A stretch of 64,000 bases of DNA from an uncultured Oscillospiraceae bacterium (lineage in GTDB: Bacteria > Bacillota > Clostridia > Oscillospirales > Oscillospiraceae): contig CAKTEZ010000003.1 in NCBI GenBank assembly GCA_934553255.1, positions 1 to 64,000 on the forward strand. Reading direction: 5' to 3'. Position numbers and translations under genes: made by a program. The notes under the pieces were generated by a model that worked only from the letters and a program-made list of their open reading frames with translations, was not told where the DNA came from and did not search any database. Positions 60,209-64,000 of this stretch are shown here, piece after piece; the stretch's first letter is position 1; the number at the start of each line of letters is the position of its first letter.

Positions 60209-61480
60209 ATGAAATACGAGGAAATGACACCCGAACTGCGAAAGGCCGAGCTTGCCAAGGTGACCGCCGAATTTGAGGCGTGGAAGGCCAAGAACCTGAA
60301 GCTGAACATGGCGCGCGGCAAGCCCTGCAAGGCCCAGCTTGACATGGTGTCCGACATTCTGACCGTGCTGACCGATCCGAACGAGTGCGTGGACGGCGGC
60401 GTGGAGGTCCGCAACTATGGCGAACTGACCGGCATTCCGAGCGCGAGGAAGCTTTTTGCCGAGATCCTCGGCTGCAAACCGGAGCAGGTCTTTGTCGGCG
60501 GCAACGCCAGCCTCCAGCTGATGTACGATACCATTGCCAAGGCGTACACCAACGGTCTTCTGCACAGCGAGAAGCCGTGGTGCCGCGAGGAGCATATCAA
60601 GTGGCTCTGCCCTGCGCCGGGCTATGACCGCCATTTCAAGGTGACAGAGAGCTTCGGTTTTGAGCTTATCACCGTTCCCATGACCGAGACCGGCCCGAAC
60701 ATGGACCTTGTTGAGCAGCTCATCAAGGACCCGTCGGTCAAGGGTATGTGGAATGTGCCGAAGTATTCCAATCCCGACGGCATCATCTACTCCGCCGAAA
60801 CGGTCGAGCGCCTTGCGAAGATGAAGCCCGCCGCGCCCGACTTCCTGCTCATGTGGGACAATGCCTACTGCATTCACGAGTTCGACGGCGACTTTGTCCC
60901 GTTCCCCGACATTCTCAGCGAATGCGCGAAGTACGGCAACGCCGACATGGTGTTCGAGTATGCGTCCACCAGCAAGATCACGCTGCCCGGCGACGGTGTG
61001 GCGGTGTTTGCCTGCAGCGAGGCAAACATGGCGTATATGACCAAGCTCATCGGCATACAGGCGATCAGCTTCGATAAGATCAATCAGCTGCGCCATGTGA
61101 AGTACCTCAGGGACAAGGCGCACACACTGGAGCTGATGAAGAAGCACGCGGCTATCATGGGTCCGAAATTCAAGCTGGTGACGGGCAAGCTTGAAGCGGA
61201 GATCGCCCCGCTGGGCCTTGCCACATGGCACGATCCCAAGGGCGGCTACTTTGTCTCCGTCAACACGCTGCCGGGCCTTGCCAAGCGCACATTGGCGCTG
61301 TGCAAGGAGGCGGGCGTGGTCATGACGAGCGCGGGCGCGACCTTCCCCTATGGCGCAGATCCGAAGGACAGCAACATTCGCGTTGCTCCGTCGCTGCCGC
61401 CGCTGGAGGAACTGGAGCAGGCGATGGATGTGTTCTGCTGCTGCCTGAAGCTTGCGGCGCTGGAACAAATGCAGAAATAA
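60209..61480 (+). CDS. Aspartate aminotransferase, PF12897 type
   Basis: The 423-residue protein has the fold-type I features NLKLNMARGKP, NYGELTGIPSARKLFAEILG, WNVPKYSNPDG and the PLP lysine segment YASTSKITLPGDGVAV. These match the separate aspartate aminotransferase family (type Ic). It would move amino groups between aspartate or glutamate and 2-oxoacids, giving 2-oxoglutarate for the 2-hydroxyglutarate pathway beside it. The start at 60209 follows ACAGGAGG; a longer open frame upstream overlaps gcdB and is not used. Confidence 0.9.
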   Translation: MKYEEMTPELRKAELAKVTAEFEAWKAKNLKLNMARGKPCKAQLDMVSDILTVLTDPNECVDGGVEVRNYGELTGIPSARKLFAEILGCKPEQVFVGGNASLQLMYDTIAKAYTNGLLHSEKPWCREEHIKWLCPAPGYDRHFKVTESFGFELITVPMTETGPNMDLVEQLIKDPSVKGMWNVPKYSNPDGIIYSAETVERLAKMKPAAPDFLLMWDNAYCIHEFDGDFVPFPDILSECAKYGNADMVFEYASTSKITLPGDGVAVFACSEANMAYMTKLIGIQAISFDKINQLRHVKYLRDKAHTLELMKKHAAIMGPKFKLVTGKLEAEIAPLGLATWHDPKGGYFVSVNTLPGLAKRTLALCKEAGVVMTSAGATFPYGADPKDSNIRVAPSLPPLEELEQAMDVFCCCLKLAALEQMQK

Positions 61481-61487
61481 AAGACGC

Positions 61488-61520
61488 GAGGAGCGGGGCA
61501 TCGCCCCGCTCCTCCTTTTT
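61488..61520 (+). terminator. Terminator after the aminotransferase gene
   Basis: GAGGAGCGGGGC (61488-61499) and GCCCCGCTCCTC (61503-61514) with a 3-base loop, followed by CTTTTT. Confidence 0.9.
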
Positions 61521-61551
61521 GCCCTCGGCGTGTTTTTCGACAGGAGAGGAC

Positions 61552-61580
61552 TTTACTTTTGGAGCGGCGTGTGCTATTAT
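61552..61580 (+). promoter_or_regulatory. Promoter of the phosphodiester glycosidase gene
   Basis: TTTACT at 61552-61557, a 17-base spacer and TATTAT at 61575-61580 with an extended TGC before it. Confidence 0.55.
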
Positions 61581-61626
61581 AGCATTATGTTAACTTCAAC
61601 CGTCGCAACCGCAAAAGGAGACTGTC

Positions 61627-64000
61627 ATGAAAGCACCTTCCCGCAAATTTCTGTCGTTCGTTTTATCCGCCGTTCTGCTGCTCACGCTCGCGCAGCCTGC
61701 CGCCGCGTCCATCGCGCTCGGCGACGATCTTTCCGCCCGCACAGAGCCGCTGCATCGCGGCGTGGAGCTGGCCGAGGGGACCTTCTGGAGCAATACCTAC
61801 TCCGACCTCCGGCAGGAGAATTACGTGGTCTACACGCCCGGGACAGTCGTGACGCCCATTGTCACCTATGGAGACTATGTGACCGCCACGACTACCGTCA
61901 GCGCCGCCGCCAAGACGCTTGAGGAACAGGGACTGCGCGTGGTCGCGGGCATCAACGGCGATTACTACGGCGTGACGAACGGCGTTCCGCTCGGTTCGGT
62001 GATGACGCAGGGCGTGCTGCGCGTCGCGGCCGCCGGAAACTACGCCGCGGGCTTCCGCGCGGACGGTACGGCGGTTCTCGGCGCGCCGGAGCTGAAGCTG
62101 CGCGCGGAGAGCGCGGCGGGCGGCTTTGACATCGCCGCCGTCAATCAGGTACGCTACAGCTATGGCGGCATCTTTCTCTACACCTATGATTTCAACGCCC
62201 GCCGTTCCACCGGCACAAACGCCGCCGGATACGATGTGGTCTGTTCCGCCGCGGACGGACGCCTGAGCATCGGCGAGACGCTGACGCTTACGGTCGAGGA
62301 AATTCTTCCGGAGGCGACGGATACCACCGTCGAGGAGGGGAAGTATGTTCTGACGGCGAACCTCCTCTCCGGTGAGGAGACGGTTGCGCCGCTGCGCGCG
62401 CTTTCCGTCGGCGATACGCTGACCGTGACGGTCACGGCGGCGGACGAGGGCTGGAACGATGTGGAGTATATGGTCGGCGCGCTATACCGGCTTGTCGCGG
62501 ACGGCGCGGTGTGCGAGGGGCTGGAGGCGGGCGCCGCGCCGCGTACGGCCATCGGACAGCGCGCGGACGGCAGCGTTGTGTTTTACACCATCGACGGTCG
62601 CCGGAGCGGTCACTCTATCGGCGCGACGCTGACGCAGGTGGCTGCCCGCATGGTCGAGCTGGGCTGCGTGACGGCGCTGAGCCTGGACGGCGGCGGCTCG
62701 ACCACGATGTGTGTCACCCTGCCCGGGGAGGCTGCGGCGGGCGTTTACAACACACCCTCCGAGGGACGCCCGCGTGCGGTGTCGAACCATGTGTTTCTGG
62801 TCGCGCCGAACGAGCCGAGCGGGGAACTGGATCACATTTCTCTGCGCGCGGAGAGTGACCGCGCCCTCGCCGGAGCGAGAGTGACGCTTTCTGCCGCCGC
62901 CATTGACACGAATTATCTGCGAATGGAGCTTCCGGTCGCTCTTGCGAGCGACCGCGGCAGCGTGTATGAGGAGGAAGCGCTCGGCACGGTCCTCGGCACC
63001 CCCAAGGAGAGCGGGAGCGTGACCGTCGGAGCAAAGGCGGGTGGAAAATACGCGACCGTAACGGTCCATGTGGTGGAAACGCCGGACGAGATACGGCTGC
63101 GGCGAAACGGCAGCGCCCTCACCGCGCTGCGCGTTTCGCCGGGCGAGAGCGTGGAGTTGACGGCGCAGGCCTACCATAACCACCTGCGTCTGACGGCGCA
63201 GAACGACTGCTTTGTTTGGAGCGCGGACGGCGGCGTGGGTGCGGTGGACGAAAACGGCGTGTTTACCGCCGCGGACCATGTGGCTTACGGTACGCTGACC
63301 GTCGCGGCGGGGGAGACGGCACTCACGCTCCCCGTCTATGTCAGCGCCGAGCCATTGGCGCTGCTCGACGGCTTTGAGGGCGAGCAAGCCGTCCTTACGG
63401 CAAACACGGACAAAAACTATGTCCGCTTCGGCTTTGCCTCCGCACGCTGGGACTATGCCGCAGAACGCGCTCCGGAGGAGACGCGCGATGTCATTCTGAG
63501 CGTGGAGCGGAGCGATACCGTTCCCGACGGCTATGACCGTGTGTCGCTCTGGGTCTACGGCGACGGCAGCGGCGCACGGCTCGCGCTGACGACCTCCGCG
63601 GCGGCTGCGGCCGCAGGGACCGTGGCGTCGGACACGGAGACTGCCGCAGAGATGACCGGAACGGTGGAAACAGAAGCGGCTGCGATCGACTTCGCCGGCT
63701 GGAAGCGGCTGTCCTTTGCGCTTCCGACGGGAACAAAGACCATTGCGGGCTTTGTCCTGCATACGCAGGAGGGCGTGAGCGGCACGCTCTATCTGGACCA
63801 GATGACGGCCTCGTGCGGCGAGGGCGCGGCGGACAGCACCGCGCCGGATATTGCGCTGACGCTTTCCGAGGACGGCACGGCGCTGACCGGAAAGGTGTTC
63901 GACACGGTGGACGGCGGCTCGCTTCCGACGCTGCGTGTGACGCTTGACGGCAAGGCGCTTGCCTATACCTACGATCATCAGACCGGTGCGCTGCGCGCCG
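61627..64000 (+). CDS. Secreted phosphodiester glycosidase (NAGPA) protein with Ig-like modules, 3' end outside window
   Basis: The frame stays open for 791 codons to the window end. A signal peptide (KFLSFVLSAVLLLTLAQPAAAS) ends near residue 27. The NAGPA/DUF2233 domain (about 50-400) has VVAGINGDYYGVTNGVPLGSVM, FYTIDGRRSGHSIGATL and the signature LSLDGGGSTTMCV. Beyond 400 come beta-rich, Big2-like segments (ELTAQAYHNH, FVWSADGGVGAVDENGVFTAAD) and a likely carbohydrate-binding sandwich. The family removes N-acetylglucosamine-type groups linked through phosphodiesters, probably on wall polymers. AAAAGGAG is before the ATG. Not seen: the C-terminus and any sorting signal. Confidence 0.88.
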   Translation, partial: MKAPSRKFLSFVLSAVLLLTLAQPAAASIALGDDLSARTEPLHRGVELAEGTFWSNTYSDLRQENYVVYTPGTVVTPIVTYGDYVTATTTVSAAAKTLEEQGLRVVAGINGDYYGVTNGVPLGSVMTQGVLRVAAAGNYAAGFRADGTAVLGAPELKLRAESAAGGFDIAAVNQVRYSYGGIFLYTYDFNARRSTGTNAAGYDVVCSAADGRLSIGETLTLTVEEILPEATDTTVEEGKYVLTANLLSGEETVAPLRALSVGDTLTVTVTAADEGWNDVEYMVGALYRLVADGAVCEGLEAGAAPRTAIGQRADGSVVFYTIDGRRSGHSIGATLTQVAARMVELGCVTALSLDGGGSTTMCVTLPGEAAAGVYNTPSEGRPRAVSNHVFLVAPNEPSGELDHISLRAESDRALAGARVTLSAAAIDTNYLRMELPVALASDRGSVYEEEALGTVLGTPKESGSVTVGAKAGGKYATVTVHVVETPDEIRLRRNGSALTALRVSPGESVELTAQAYHNHLRLTAQNDCFVWSADGGVGAVDENGVFTAADHVAYGTLTVAAGETALTLPVYVSAEPLALLDGFEGEQAVLTANTDKNYVRFGFASARWDYAAERAPEETRDVILSVERSDTVPDGYDRVSLWVYGDGSGARLALTTSAAAAAAGTVASDTETAAEMTGTVETEAAAIDFAGWKRLSFALPTGTKTIAGFVLHTQEGVSGTLYLDQMTASCGEGAADSTAPDIALTLSEDGTALTGKVFDTVDGGSLPTLRVTLDGKALAYTYDHQTGALRA

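Overview
The window is GC-rich DNA, densely coded on both strands, from a Gram-positive anaerobe. The organism is most likely a member of the Oscillospiraceae (class Clostridia), close to Flavonifractor, Intestinimonas, Oscillibacter or Dysosmobacter; this is an inference from gene content, not a measured placement. The evidence is a complete 2-hydroxyglutarate pathway for glutamate fermentation with a biotin-dependent, sodium-pumping glutaconyl-CoA decarboxylase, pyruvate phosphate dikinase, an anaerobic Feo iron system, many lipoproteins, and strong -35/-10 promoters of the housekeeping Firmicutes type. No rRNA, intact tRNA, CRISPR array or insertion sequence was seen.

Layout. Positions 1-770 look like the edge of an accessory element: a cut-off LuxR-type regulator, a small ORF, an AT-rich stretch and a tRNA-3'-end-like scar. 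Positions 770-9400 carry a zinc-ribbon membrane protein; a manganese (yybP-ykoY) riboswitch that controls an orphan OadB-like sodium-pump subunit and a 37-residue OadG-like partner; a polysaccharide deacetylase lipoprotein; cdd; asnS; a lipoprotein; psuK-psuG; and a DUF1294 protein. Positions 9430-13525 hold a DtxR-type repressor facing feoA-feoA-feoB, a Cys-rich Feo partner and an HMA metal-binding protein. Positions 13584-18289 are a tight minus-strand operon: dusB, an ECF sigma factor and its anti-sigma factor, lspA, rluD and an exported protein. Positions 18535-26400 are ppdK, udp, an Asp/Glu-type racemase, thyA, folA and recG. Positions 26450-32070 on the minus strand contain an unusual group (MFS transporter, glycerophosphodiesterase, E2-like acyltransferase, acyl-CoA ligase) and an XRE/membrane-protein pair. 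Positions 32232-36574 hold rpe, recR, a LysR regulator, a HAD phosphatase and an APC permease.

Positions 36991-50341 are a single-strand, gap-free block of about 13.4 kb of virion genes: DNA packaging, head, contractile tail and baseplate, a holin-like protein and an M15 peptidase. No integrase, repressor, replication gene, tail fibre or recognisable tape-measure gene lies within it. It ends in a strong terminator and is followed directly by core metabolism. It could be a domesticated contractile particle or a gene-transfer-agent-like module, and it is the most system-like novelty in the window.

Positions 50585-61480 form the glutamate-fermentation locus. GctAB activates 2-hydroxyglutarate to its CoA ester, HgdC-activated HgdAB dehydrates it to glutaconyl-CoA, and GcdA with GcdD, GcdC and GcdB decarboxylates that to crotonyl-CoA while exporting sodium. 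A PF12897-type aspartate aminotransferase follows. The window ends inside a large secreted phosphodiester glycosidase (NAGPA) protein.
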